Source: Mariprofundus sp. EBB-1 (GTDB lineage Bacteria > Pseudomonadota > Zetaproteobacteria > Mariprofundales > Mariprofundaceae). From it: DNA of 64,000 bases. Shown in pieces: positions 33,586 through 42,908 of this stretch (positions are counted from its first letter, which is position 1; every line of letters starts with the position of its first letter). Under the pieces are notes generated by a model. That model had not been told where the DNA came from, made no database searches, and was given only the letters and a program-made list of their open reading frames with translations. Location of the stretch: positions 1 to 64,000 of the forward strand of contig NZ_RCFQ01000008.1 of the NCBI RefSeq assembly GCF_003665155.1. Direction: 5' to 3'. Both the position numbers and the translations under genes were made by a program.

Positions 33586-34971
33586 ATGAGTCTTTCTGTT
33601 TATAACTCCCTGCATCGTCGCAAGGAACTGTTTGAACCTCTCGAACCTAATCGTGTGGGTATGTATGTGTGTGGTGTGACGGTGTATGACTATTGTCATG
33701 TTGGCCATGCGCGTGTGATGGTGGTGTTTGATGTTATTCATCGCTGGCTCACTGAACTTGGTTTTGATGTGAACTATGTGCGCAATTTCACCGACGTAGA
33801 TGATAAGATTATTAAACGGGCCAGTGAACGTGGTATTGATATTCATCAACTTACCAATGAGATGATTGCTGCCTTTCAGGAAGATATTGGTTCTCTGGGC
33901 TGTTTGCCACCGAGTCATGAACCCCGTGCTACTGCCCATATGCCGGATATGGTGAAGATGATTGGCGAGCTTGTAGCACGAAAGCACGCCTATGTTTCTT
34001 CATCCGGGGATGTGTTGTATGCGGTGCGCAGTTTTGATCACTATGGTCAGCTGTCGGGTAAAAATATCGATGACCTGGAATCGGGCTCACGTGTGGATGT
34101 GGATGATAGCAAACGTGACCCGCTCGATTTCGTGTTGTGGAAAATGGCCAAGCCGGGTGAGCCTGCATGGGATTCACCGTGGGGCCAGGGCAGACCGGGT
34201 TGGCATATTGAATGTTCAGCCATGAGTTGCTCGCATCTGGGTAACACCTTTGATATTCATGGTGGCGGTATGGATTTGAAATTCCCGCATCATGAAAATG
34301 AAATTGCTCAGGCCTGTGCATCCAATGATGGCAGTTTTGCCCGTTACTGGTTGCATAATGGCTTTGTAAATATCAATGCTGAGAAGATGTCCAAGTCATT
34401 GGGTAACTTTTTTACCATTCGGGAAGTCACCAAAAACTATCACCCGGAAGTATTGCGCATGTTTATCCTGGGCACCCATTATCGTTCACCATTGGATTTC
34501 TCTGATAGTGCCTTGGATGCTGCCAAAGCCGGATTGGATCGACTGTATGAAACGCTACGGCGATTCAAGGGTGAGACGTTAGATGGAAGATGTGAGATGT
34601 CTGAGTCACTCATTCCACCTGCTTTCACCAACGCCATGAATGATGATTTCAATACTACGGAAGCGCTGGCGTCACTCTTCGATACCAATCGTGCTTTGAA
34701 CAAGGCTTTAAATGAGAGGGCTGATGTCAGTGATCTTGCTGCCCAATTCAAGGCGATGCTTAATCTCTTGGCTATTGGTCAGCATGATGCCGAAGCCTGG
34801 TTTAAGGGTGGGGATGTTGATGTGGCGCGTATTGAAGCATTGATTGCTGAACGCGGCGAATCGAAAAAAGCCCGTGATTTTGCCCGTGCTGATGCCATTC
34901 GAGATGCATTGATTGCCGAGGGTATTGTACTTGAAGATAGCCCGAGCGGCACAACCTGGAAAAAGGTCTGA
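33586..34971 (+). CDS. cysS: Cysteinyl-tRNA synthetase
   Basis: Class I synthetase, 461 residues. Zinc-binding and HIGH regions occur in YVCGVTVYDYCHVGHARV; the KMSKS motif is EKMSKSLGN. The zinc-site segment GWHIECSAMS and HHENEIAQ are conserved. Last gene of the eno-ftsB-gltX-cysS run. Confidence 0.97.
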   Translation: MSLSVYNSLHRRKELFEPLEPNRVGMYVCGVTVYDYCHVGHARVMVVFDVIHRWLTELGFDVNYVRNFTDVDDKIIKRASERGIDIHQLTNEMIAAFQEDIGSLGCLPPSHEPRATAHMPDMVKMIGELVARKHAYVSSSGDVLYAVRSFDHYGQLSGKNIDDLESGSRVDVDDSKRDPLDFVLWKMAKPGEPAWDSPWGQGRPGWHIECSAMSCSHLGNTFDIHGGGMDLKFPHHENEIAQACASNDGSFARYWLHNGFVNINAEKMSKSLGNFFTIREVTKNYHPEVLRMFILGTHYRSPLDFSDSALDAAKAGLDRLYETLRRFKGETLDGRCEMSESLIPPAFTNAMNDDFNTTEALASLFDTNRALNKALNERADVSDLAAQFKAMLNLLAIGQHDAEAWFKGGDVDVARIEALIAERGESKKARDFARADAIRDALIAEGIVLEDSPSGTTWKKV

Positions 34972-34989
34972 TAGACGAAGGTCCGAGAC

Positions 34990-35030
34990 TTTTACCGCAA
35001 AGTACGCAGAGTTACGCAAAGTAAAGCAAA
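34990..35030. repeat. Dispersed 'ccgcaaag' intergenic repeat, copy 1
   Basis: TTTACCGCAAAGTACGCAGAG followed by TTACGCAAAGTAAAGCAAAG. It is built of an approximately 10-base unit around ACGCAAAG. Related copies sit at 53295-53320 and 62574-62606, with an inverted copy at 62709-62733. Similar sequences are known from intergenic DNA of unrelated bacteria; function unknown. Confidence 0.7.
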
Positions 35031-35182
35031 GCTGGCCGAGGAAGAAGAGAGTCACAGCAATGATTATTACGCCGGTATTTCTCCTTTGTAACTCTTGGGT
35101 GATTGCGCTTGCGTAAGAGAGAGTGCCCTGGGCAGTTCTGTGGTGAAAGATTTAAATGGTTGTAAATGTAGAGGTAGTGAAG

Positions 35183-35875
35183 ATGCAAGCAAAAGTGGCT
35201 GAAACAATTGCTCTGTTAGAGCAGGCAAATAATGAATATGGCTCTAGTCTGGTGTTCGCATGCAGTTTTGGTGCTGAAGATGTTGTGATGATTGATCTGA
35301 TCAGCAAACATGCTCCCTCTATTCAGGTCGTCACGCTCGATACCGGTCGTTTGCCACAGGCAACCTATAATGTAATGGATGCGTGCCGTGAGAAATATCA
35401 TTTAGAGCTCAAGGTCTATTGTCCGGATGCAGCAGAAGTCGAAGCGATGGTCTGCGAGTCGGGTCTTAATCTGTTTTATCAATCGGTAGAGAAACGCAAA
35501 CAGTGTTGTGAGATACGCAAGATTCATCCGCTCAAGCGGGCGCTGTCGGGTAAACAGGCGTGGATCACAGGCGTGCGTCGCGAGCAGGCTGACTCGCGTC
35601 TGGATATGACTGCAGTGGAAGATGATGCTCATTTTGGTTTGAAGAAGTTCAATCCTCTGATTGAATGGACAGAATCAGAGGTGTGGGACTATATCCGTAG
35701 CAACGATGTGCCCTACAATGCGCTGCACGATCAACATTATCCATCCATTGGTTGTGAGCCATGTTCCCGATCTATTACTGTCGGGGAAGATCCAAGATCC
35801 GGACGTTGGTGGTGGGAGCGTGAGGATGGTGTGGCCGAATGTGGTCTGCATGCCAGCCCATTGAAAAAGCCGTAG
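35183..35875 (+). CDS. cysH: APS-reductase-type adenylylsulfate/PAPS reductase
   Basis: Reduces activated sulfate to sulfite in assimilatory sulfur metabolism. 230 residues from ATG 35183, chosen because GAGG lies 8 bases upstream; ATG 35156 would add nine residues. It has the CC...CxxC pattern (C108, C109, C191, C194) that ligates a 4Fe-4S cluster in APS reductases and the catalytic Cys220 in ECGLH. The cluster motif predicts APS rather than PAPS as substrate. No sulfate-activation genes are adjacent. Confidence 0.92.
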   Translation: MQAKVAETIALLEQANNEYGSSLVFACSFGAEDVVMIDLISKHAPSIQVVTLDTGRLPQATYNVMDACREKYHLELKVYCPDAAEVEAMVCESGLNLFYQSVEKRKQCCEIRKIHPLKRALSGKQAWITGVRREQADSRLDMTAVEDDAHFGLKKFNPLIEWTESEVWDYIRSNDVPYNALHDQHYPSIGCEPCSRSITVGEDPRSGRWWWEREDGVAECGLHASPLKKP

Positions 35876-35881
35876 AAAACA

Positions 35882-35913
35882 AAAAAGCTGACGTGAAAAC
35901 GCCAGCTTTTTTT
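35882..35913. terminator. Bidirectional terminator between cysH and the small minus-strand gene
   Basis: AGCTGACGT (35886-35894), loop GAAA, ACGCCAGCT (35899-35907), flanked by A-run and T-run. On the minus strand the mismatch becomes a G-T pair, so it probably serves both converging genes. Confidence 0.9.
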
Positions 35914-35929
35914 GATGTTTCTAATGCTA

Positions 35930-36142
35930 TTAGAAATGCATTCTGTAATGTGGGTCCAACCAGCATTTTGGTAGTGCTTCTCCGGATGCAAATGTTACAT
36001 CGGATTTTTCAACAGGTTCTGGGTCACCGACTTCTTCACCGGCCTGGAATTGCACGGTAACAAATGATGAATTTGGATCTGTGAGTTGACTTAGTTCAAC
36101 GACCTGCGCGAGATCGCCATTATCTGCTTTTCTCAAGAACAT
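35930..36142 (-). CDS. Small protein of unknown function
   Basis: 70 residues with a very strong ribosome binding site (AAGGAGG, 6 bases before the ATG) and a shared terminator downstream, which together support it as a real gene. The product has no signal peptide or membrane helix; it opens MFLRKADNGDLAQVVELSQL and has one Cys near the C-terminus. Family not recognised. Confidence 0.72.
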   Translation of the reverse strand: MFLRKADNGDLAQVVELSQLTDPNSSFVTVQFQAGEEVGDPEPVEKSDVTFASGEALPKCWLDPHYRMHF

Positions 36143-36262
36143 ATCAGCCTCCTTATTGTTGATGTGACGTGCTGAGTTTATCCAATATACGCTTCATGAA
36201 CGGTTTTATCCAGTTTCAAGTTGGCTGCCCGAGGTGAATACTCTTTTTGCTTGTGAAAGTAT

Positions 36263-37561
36263 TTAAGCGTTAGCGCAGACCTGAGTGATGGCAGAAGTAA
36301 TGCGGCGAAGCTCTGTTTCGGAGATGATAAAAGGAGGCATGGTGTATAGCAGCTTGCCAAATGGGCGCAGCCAAACACCCTGCTCAATCAGCTCTTTTTG
36401 TACCTGTTCTACATCGATTCTCTGATGCATTTCGATGACGCCGATTGCGCCTTTGATGCGCACATCGGCAACCGCATCAAAGCCTTTACAGGCACTTAAC
36501 TCGGCATTTAATTGTGCTTCTATAGTTGATACATCTTGTTTCCAATCCGAAGCGAGCAGTAACTCTAAACTGGCCAGAGCTACTGCACAGGCTAATGGGT
36601 TGGCCATAAATGTCGGGCCATGCATCAAAACACCGGAACCATCGCGATGAATGCCATCACATACCCGTGCTGAGCAGAGCGTAGCAGCCAGACTCATATA
36701 GCCACCGGTCAGTGCTTTGCCGACGCACATGATATCCGGATCGATACCGGCATGTTCACAGGCAAACATGGCACCTGTACGGCCAAACCCCGTGGCGATT
36801 TCATCTACAATGAGCAATAGATCATATTGATCACAGAGTTTCCGCATCTGCCGCAAAAATTCAGGTGCATAAAAACGCATGCCGCCTGCGCCTTGTACAA
36901 TGGGTTCGAGAATGACTGCGGCTAGTTGATGGTGGTGCGTGTTGATAGTCGAGGCAAAGGATTCAATATGAGAATCATGCCACTCTGCATCGGATGTGGC
37001 GTTTGGGGCATCGACAAACAGTTGCTGAGCCAGGATGCTGGAGAAGAGATGGTGCATGCCGGAATCAGGGTCGCAGACGCTCATCGCACCAAAGGTGTCG
37101 CCATGATACCCCGAGCGAATGGTTAGCAGTCTGCTTTTTTCCGGTTTGCCTGTTGCTTGCCAGAATTGCAGTGCCATCTTCATGGCAACTTCTACCGAGA
37201 CAGAACCGGAATCGGAAAAAAACACATGATTCATATTGGCAGGTGTGATTTCGAGTAGTTTTTCAGCCAGTCTTGCAGCGGGTCTGTGTGTTAAACCGCC
37301 AAACATCACATGCGACATATCTTTTATCTGTGTCTGAATGGCTGCATTGAGTTCAGGCACATTATAACCGTGAATAGCACTCCACCAGGATGACATGCCA
37401 TCGATCACGCGCCGTCCATCCTCAAATTCCAGGTACACACCCTCGGCGCGTTTAACGGGATAGACAGGGATCGGTGACTTCATGCTGGCATAGGGGTGCC
37501 AGACATGCTGACGTTCAAATGTTATCCAGTTCATGGATGGTTCGGATTCAGGACTGCTCAT
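36263..37561 (-). CDS. bioA: Adenosylmethionine-8-amino-7-oxononanoate aminotransferase
   Basis: PLP enzyme that converts KAPA to DAPA in biotin synthesis, using S-adenosylmethionine as amino donor. 432 residues, fold type I class III aminotransferase. BioA-specific features include VWHPYASMK, GMSSWWSAIHGYNVPELN and GPTFMANPLACAVALAS; the PLP Lys is in CVGKALTGGYM. The start overlaps the holA stop by 4 bases, tying it to the leuS-lptE-holA operon. No other bio gene is in the window. Confidence 0.95.
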   Translation of the reverse strand: MSSPESEPSMNWITFERQHVWHPYASMKSPIPVYPVKRAEGVYLEFEDGRRVIDGMSSWWSAIHGYNVPELNAAIQTQIKDMSHVMFGGLTHRPAARLAEKLLEITPANMNHVFFSDSGSVSVEVAMKMALQFWQATGKPEKSRLLTIRSGYHGDTFGAMSVCDPDSGMHHLFSSILAQQLFVDAPNATSDAEWHDSHIESFASTINTHHHQLAAVILEPIVQGAGGMRFYAPEFLRQMRKLCDQYDLLLIVDEIATGFGRTGAMFACEHAGIDPDIMCVGKALTGGYMSLAATLCSARVCDGIHRDGSGVLMHGPTFMANPLACAVALASLELLLASDWKQDVSTIEAQLNAELSACKGFDAVADVRIKGAIGVIEMHQRIDVEQVQKELIEQGVWLRPFGKLLYTMPPFIISETELRRITSAITQVCANA

Positions 37562-38547
37562 GCAGCCATCAAACGCTGCTGGTCAATGAGATCCAAAGTA
37601 AGGTTTTCAATCACAACGGTCTTATCTTCAACCGAGGCACCTTTCACCAGTTTTTCAGCGTGCACGATGCGTTGCATGGCTGCCGTCAATTCAGAGCCAC
37701 GCCAGCAGGCGGCTTCTTTAGCGACTTTCTGACGCGCATCACCAAATATTTTTGCAGCTTGTATTGGGTTTCTATCGCGCTGCGCTTGAAACCAGGCGTA
37801 CATGAGTATCTGCTGCATACGTGTGCCGATCCAGGATATCATCTGCACTTCTGCCACTTGCTGATCATGTAATAAACGTGATGCCAGACCGATCGCTTCT
37901 GGTTGACGCATGGCAACCGCATGGCACCAGTCTTCGAGTACTCCGGGAGCCCGCTCTCCGAGCAATTCACCGATCACATCCAGTCCCAGCACTTTGCCAT
38001 CACCACCATCGTACCAGCGTAGCCGCTCTATCATCTGGCGAGCGGCCAGCCGCATGCCGTTGAGTTGCTCTGACATCCATAGCAGTGCATCGGGCGTGAT
38101 ATCGAGCTTGGTTTTTTTAAGTTCATGCTCCAACCAACGTTGAAACCCAGATTCATCGGGTAATAAAAATTCACATTGCGGCAGGGATGAGCGTGCCTTC
38201 AATTTTTTATGCACCGCTTTTTTCCAGTCCACGCCGGGTGCGCAGATGATCAAGCGGTGTTCACTGGAGAGGTTATCCAATAATTTCAGCAGGTGGGCAG
38301 ATTGTTTCGGATTAGCCGATTGGGCATTACGAATCAGAGCATAACAACGGGATGGCCCGAATAGCCCCAGGTTCTTGGAGTCCTCTTCAATGCGTGCAAG
38401 CTCGGATATATCAACGCGGATACGATGCGCATCAGCACCGGCCGCTAGCAGCGCATCAGCGGCCTCGTACAAGGCATCATGATCTTCACCAAACAGGTAA
38501 TAGAGGTGATGTTCTACAGGTAACAGGCGATCAGGATTTAGACGCAT
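37558..38547 (-). CDS. holA: DNA polymerase III delta subunit
   Basis: Clamp-loader subunit that opens the beta clamp, 329 residues. Recognised by the N-terminal MRLNPDRLLPVEHHLYYLFGEDHDALYEAADAL, the middle segment around RAPGVLEDWCHAVAMRQPEAI and its conserved position after lptE. Sequence identity in this family is low, so context matters. The gap to lptE is 9 bases. Confidence 0.92.
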   Translation of the reverse strand: MRLNPDRLLPVEHHLYYLFGEDHDALYEAADALLAAGADAHRIRVDISELARIEEDSKNLGLFGPSRCYALIRNAQSANPKQSAHLLKLLDNLSSEHRLIICAPGVDWKKAVHKKLKARSSLPQCEFLLPDESGFQRWLEHELKKTKLDITPDALLWMSEQLNGMRLAARQMIERLRWYDGGDGKVLGLDVIGELLGERAPGVLEDWCHAVAMRQPEAIGLASRLLHDQQVAEVQMISWIGTRMQQILMYAWFQAQRDRNPIQAAKIFGDARQKVAKEAACWRGSELTAAMQRIVHAEKLVKGASVEDKTVVIENLTLDLIDQQRLMAA

Positions 38548-38556
38548 GGATGATGT

Positions 38557-39072
38557 TCAAAAGCCGGAGCGTATGCGGCCTACCGCATCAGATAGCCACT
38601 GCTTGTGCAGATCTTGTAACAGGCGCTCACGCGATGCTTCAATACTGGTCGGGCCACCGGCTACATAGACATCTCCCTGGCTTGAAATGGCACCACTTTG
38701 CCAGATTGTTTTACCTTCTTTCACTAACATCAGAGAACCTGTGTAAATCATACGATACTGTGTTGCAATGCCTGATGCATCATAGGTGGAGGGGGTAAAT
38801 CTCAGTGGCGAGATGTTGATATGTAACATGGCATGCGTTGTTAGATCATCAATATCCTTGGCATCAATAATAGTATAACGATCTGATTGTAAGTGCTGAC
38901 GCAGTTGAGACAATAACGCTGCATCGGCGTTGCCAACCAGGCTGATTGCTTTCACATCAGCAGGAATGGCACCGCCTGTACCATTGCCATGACCTACCAG
39001 ATGATAACCACAGCTTCCCAATGACAAGGTCAGTAACAGTGCCATTAACGGGAGCCAAAGTAGTTTTCTCAC
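38557..39072 (-). CDS. lptE: LPS-assembly lipoprotein LptE
   Basis: Outer-membrane lipoprotein that plugs LptD during lipopolysaccharide insertion. 171 residues from GTG 39072, which overlaps the leuS stop (GTGA). The signal peptide MRKLLWLPLMALLLTLSLGSC ends at Cys21, a plausible lipobox. The following GYHLVG is typical of LptE. A longer reading from 39147 lies inside leuS and would bury the signal peptide. Confidence 0.92.
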   Translation of the reverse strand: MRKLLWLPLMALLLTLSLGSCGYHLVGHGNGTGGAIPADVKAISLVGNADAALLSQLRQHLQSDRYTIIDAKDIDDLTTHAMLHINISPLRFTPSTYDASGIATQYRMIYTGSLMLVKEGKTIWQSGAISSQGDVYVAGGPTSIEASRERLLQDLHKQWLSDAVGRIRSGF

Positions 39073-41522
39073 GCTGGTTTTACCACGATGTTCAGCAAAC
39101 GCCCCGGTACAAGAATTACTTTCACCACCTGCATGCCATCCAACCATTTGGCGATGGCGCTATCTGTTTGTGCAGCCGCCATGGCATCATCCTGCGATGC
39201 ATCTTTAGCGATGGTGATTTCTCCTCGACGTTTACCCTGCACCTGTACACCGATGGTGATTTCATCCTGTACCAGGGCTGCTTCATCCACTTCCGGCCAG
39301 GCGCTGATCACAGCGACTTCTTCCATGCCAAGCTTCTCACCCAACTCGCATGCAAAATGTGGCACGAATGGAGCCAGCATCGTTGCCAGAGCCTGTAGTC
39401 CTTCACGATAAGCTGCCGCACCTGTTTCACCCTTTGGTTCATAAGCCTGCAAGCTATTGGATAGTTCCATCAGGGCTGCAATGGCAACATTGAAGGCAAA
39501 CCCCTGCTCAAAGGCGTGGGTGACTTTTTTGATGGTGGCGTGAATGGAGAGGCGAATCGCTTTGACCGCTGCTGCATCGTCACTTCCTTCGTTGTTATCC
39601 AGCTTCTCCAGCAAGCGCCATACGCGTTTCAGGAATCGATATGAACCTTCTACGGCCGCATCGTTCCATTCCAGTTCTTTTTCCGGCGGAGCAGCAAAGA
39701 GGGTGAACAGGCGTGCTGTATCAGCACCAAACCGTTCAATGATCGCTTTCGGATCAACAGTGTTGCCTTTGGATTTGGACATCTTGGTGCCGTCTTTAAG
39801 GACCATGCCCTGTGTGAGCAGGTTTTTGAATGGTTCATCACCACCTTGCTCTGATGTGAATAGTCCGGCATCACGCATCAGCTTGTGATAAAAACGCGCG
39901 TAAAGCAAATGCAGCACTGCATGTTCCACACCACCAATGTACTGATCCACGGGTGCCCAGCGTGCTACGGCATCGGCATTGACCATCGCATCCGCATCAC
40001 GTGGGCTGGTGTAGCGGTTCATATACCATGATGATTCCATGAAGGTATCAAAGGTGTCCAACTCACGCACAGCAGCCTTACCACACGTTGGACAGTCTGC
40101 ATGTTTAAATGCTTCGCAATCGGTTAGCGGCGAGGCTCCACCTGTCGGTTGCAGATGTGTTGGCAGCTCAACCGGCAGCTGATCTTCCGGTACTGCGACT
40201 GCACCACAATCATCACAGTGAATCACCGGAATTGGGGCACCCCAATAACGCTGACGCGATACCAACCAGTCACGCAGCCGATACTGGGTACGTTCTTCAC
40301 CCTTATCATGTGCAGCTAGCCATGCAGTGATATCCTGTTTGGCTTGCACTGATGGTGTACCATCAAACTCACCCGAGTTCATCAGGATGCCGCTTTCAGT
40401 AAATGCAGCCTCTTCGATATCCCAGATGCCATCGTTTTGTTGGATGACTTGCTTGATAGCCAGATCGTATTTTTTAGCAAAATCGAAATCGCGGGCATCA
40501 TGGGCTGGTACGCTCATTACCGCACCGGTGCCATAGCCCATCAATACAAAATTGGCGACCCAAACAGGCACACGTTCACCTGTGATTGGGTGGATGGCAT
40601 GAATGCCTGTCGCCATGCCTTTCTTTTCCATTGTTTCAACATCGGCTTCTTTGGTGGAAATCTTACTGCATTCATCCAGAAATGCAGCGAGTTGCGGGTT
40701 CGACTCAGCCGCTTTCCTGGCCAATGGATGTGCCGCAGCCACAGCCATATAGGTCACGCCCATCAGGGTGTCGGGGCGGGTAGTGAAAATATCGAGTGTC
40801 TCATCGCTATTTTCCAGGCCGAATGAGACTTCGGCACCGCTGGATTTACCAATCCAGTTGCGCTGCATGCCGACAACCTTTTCGGGCCAGCCGGTCAATG
40901 TATCCAGATCTGCAAGCAGCTCTTCGGCATAATCGGTGATACGGATAAACCACTGTTTTAAATTTTTGCGTTGAACCGCTGTATCACAACGCCAGCACAC
41001 ACCATCCACGACCTGTTCGTTGGCAAGCACGGTGTGGCAAGGATCACACCAGTTGACCTCTGCATTGGCTTGATAGGCTAGACCTTTCTCCATCAACTTG
41101 GTAAACATCCACTGTTCCCAGCGATAATAATCGGGGTGACAAGTGGCAATTTCACGGCTCCAGTCATAAGAGAGACCTAAACCTTTAAGCTGCACACGCA
41201 TTTGATCGATATTGGCGTAAGTCCATTCAGCTGGCGGACGGTTGTGTTTAATGGCGGCATTTTCAGCCGGCAGACCAAAGGCATCCCAGCCGATCGGGTG
41301 CAGTACATTAAAGCCCTGCATGCGTTTGTAACGCGCTACGGCATCACCCAGACAATAGTTGCGTACATGGCCCATATGCAGATTGCCGGATGGGTAGGGG
41401 AACATCACCAGACAATAGTACGATTCACGCGCATCATCTTCCACAACAGCATCAATGCCTGTTGCTTCCCAACGCTGCTGCCATTTGGCTTCAATTTCCT
41501 GTGCTAAATAATGCTCTGACAC
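39069..41522 (-). CDS. leuS: Leucyl-tRNA synthetase
   Basis: Class I synthetase with editing domain. 817 residues from GTG 41522, preceded by GAGG at 8 bases; the ATG at 41588 adds 22 residues that look unrelated to the family. HIGH-type motif HMGH in FPYPSGNLHMGH, KMSKS in DGTKMSKSKGN, and the editing segment TTRPDTLMGVTYMAVA are present. First gene of the leuS-lptE-holA-bioA chain. Confidence 0.96.
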   Translation of the reverse strand: MSEHYLAQEIEAKWQQRWEATGIDAVVEDDARESYYCLVMFPYPSGNLHMGHVRNYCLGDAVARYKRMQGFNVLHPIGWDAFGLPAENAAIKHNRPPAEWTYANIDQMRVQLKGLGLSYDWSREIATCHPDYYRWEQWMFTKLMEKGLAYQANAEVNWCDPCHTVLANEQVVDGVCWRCDTAVQRKNLKQWFIRITDYAEELLADLDTLTGWPEKVVGMQRNWIGKSSGAEVSFGLENSDETLDIFTTRPDTLMGVTYMAVAAAHPLARKAAESNPQLAAFLDECSKISTKEADVETMEKKGMATGIHAIHPITGERVPVWVANFVLMGYGTGAVMSVPAHDARDFDFAKKYDLAIKQVIQQNDGIWDIEEAAFTESGILMNSGEFDGTPSVQAKQDITAWLAAHDKGEERTQYRLRDWLVSRQRYWGAPIPVIHCDDCGAVAVPEDQLPVELPTHLQPTGGASPLTDCEAFKHADCPTCGKAAVRELDTFDTFMESSWYMNRYTSPRDADAMVNADAVARWAPVDQYIGGVEHAVLHLLYARFYHKLMRDAGLFTSEQGGDEPFKNLLTQGMVLKDGTKMSKSKGNTVDPKAIIERFGADTARLFTLFAAPPEKELEWNDAAVEGSYRFLKRVWRLLEKLDNNEGSDDAAAVKAIRLSIHATIKKVTHAFEQGFAFNVAIAALMELSNSLQAYEPKGETGAAAYREGLQALATMLAPFVPHFACELGEKLGMEEVAVISAWPEVDEAALVQDEITIGVQVQGKRRGEITIAKDASQDDAMAAAQTDSAIAKWLDGMQVVKVILVPGRLLNIVVKPA

Positions 41523-41678
41523 CGATAGTACCTCTTCATTCAATCTGCTGCGGATGATGATGGCATCACTGCTGACTTGCAATATCATAAATCTCCGTAA
41601 TTATTGCTGTGAAGCCCTGTAGAGGGGCGGCATTCATTGGGTGTTTTTGGGTTAAGTTTTGAATAAAGGGGGAGGGCC

Positions 41679-42908
41679 ATGCACTTTAGTGCTCTTTTTT
41701 GTCTGTGTTTTCTACTGGCATGTGAAGTCTCATATGCAGCAAGTGGGGTGCAGGGTGGTAAGGCAAACGGTATGGGCACAGCCTTTGTAGCTGTTGCAGA
41801 TGATGCTTCGGCCATCGCATATAATCCTGCCGGGATCACGCAGCTCAGTGGTGCGCAGGTTTATGGTGGCATTATGGGGGTTGTTCCTACGACCAATTAC
41901 ACATCACCCTCAGGCATTCGGCAGCATATGGAAAAACAGATATTTGCTGCCCCGAATCTATATTTTACTTCAGACACGCCTGTTAATAAGCTCTATTATG
42001 GTATCGGTCTGTACTCCCCGTTTGGTCTGGGTGGTACGAAATGGAGCACAACAGGGCTTACCCGTTACATTTCGACCGAAAGCCTGACTTCCACGTTTGC
42101 GATTAATCCTACTGTTGCCTATCAAGTGAACGAGTCGCTTTCCATCGCGGCAGGCTTTAACTACATGTACGCACAGCTTAAATCTGCCACCAATACCAAT
42201 CAGACATTTCTTGGCGCTGCCGATGGTGTGATGTCGATGAAAGGAGATGGTGGCGGATTTGGTTACAATGCAGGGATACTTTTCAAAGCTTCCGAGCATA
42301 TTAACATTGGCGTGGCTTATCGTTCTGAAATCAAGGTGAAGTTCAAGGGGGATCTTCAACTATCTGGTATAGCCCCTGCGATTCAGACATTGTTTGGCGG
42401 GCCTACATACAGCAGTAGTTTTAGTACAGAAACTGTGTTCCCATCTGTGCTTAATATCGGTCTGGCCTACACCAGTGATGGCGGCTCACAGTTTTCCATT
42501 GAAGTGCAAAGAAATGGCTGGTCCTCGATAGACCGGAATGTCTTGCTGCTGAGCCAACCCGTTCCAGCTGCCGGTCTTGGCAATACAATTACACCTTTGC
42601 AGTGGAAGGATGTGTGGCAGATTAAGGCTGGCATGAACTATAAACTGTCGGAGGCATCAGAATTTCGTCTTGGATATAGCTACAATGGAGCATCTGAACC
42701 TGAATCTACCGTTTCGCCGTCGGCCCCACTTTCTGAGGCTCATTTAATCGGCATCGGTTATGGCTATAAAGCCGGCAATTATTTTGTCGATCTGTCCTAC
42801 TTTGGAGGGATCCTGGTTAAACGCACGGTGAATAACGCCATACTCAGCGGCAGTTACAAAGGTCAAATTCACCATGTTGGCCTGAGTCTCGGATACAATA
42901 TTCAATGA
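41679..42908 (+). CDS. FadL/OmpP1/TodX-family outer-membrane channel
   Basis: Beta-barrel channel for long-chain fatty acids or other hydrophobic molecules. 409 residues with signal peptide MHFSALFCLCFLLACEVSYA. The mature N-terminus carries the family motif GMGTAFVAVADDASAIAYNPAGITQL. The barrel ends in HHVGLSLGYNIQ with a near-terminal aromatic pattern. The hybrid kinase begins 4 bases before its stop, so the two are probably co-translated; the transported substrate is unknown. Confidence 0.92.
   Translation: MHFSALFCLCFLLACEVSYAASGVQGGKANGMGTAFVAVADDASAIAYNPAGITQLSGAQVYGGIMGVVPTTNYTSPSGIRQHMEKQIFAAPNLYFTSDTPVNKLYYGIGLYSPFGLGGTKWSTTGLTRYISTESLTSTFAINPTVAYQVNESLSIAAGFNYMYAQLKSATNTNQTFLGAADGVMSMKGDGGGFGYNAGILFKASEHINIGVAYRSEIKVKFKGDLQLSGIAPAIQTLFGGPTYSSSFSTETVFPSVLNIGLAYTSDGGSQFSIEVQRNGWSSIDRNVLLLSQPVPAAGLGNTITPLQWKDVWQIKAGMNYKLSEASEFRLGYSYNGASEPESTVSPSAPLSEAHLIGIGYGYKAGNYFVDLSYFGGILVKRTVNNAILSGSYKGQIHHVGLSLGYNIQ

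Noticed and set aside
34972-35182. CRISPR-like array in the ACGCAAAG repeats
   Set aside because: Units are about 10 bases with no unique spacers; it is a short degenerate tandem repeat.
41523-41588. 22-residue N-terminal extension of LeuS from ATG 41588
   Set aside because: Not LeuS-like, and GTG 41522 has a well-placed GAGG.
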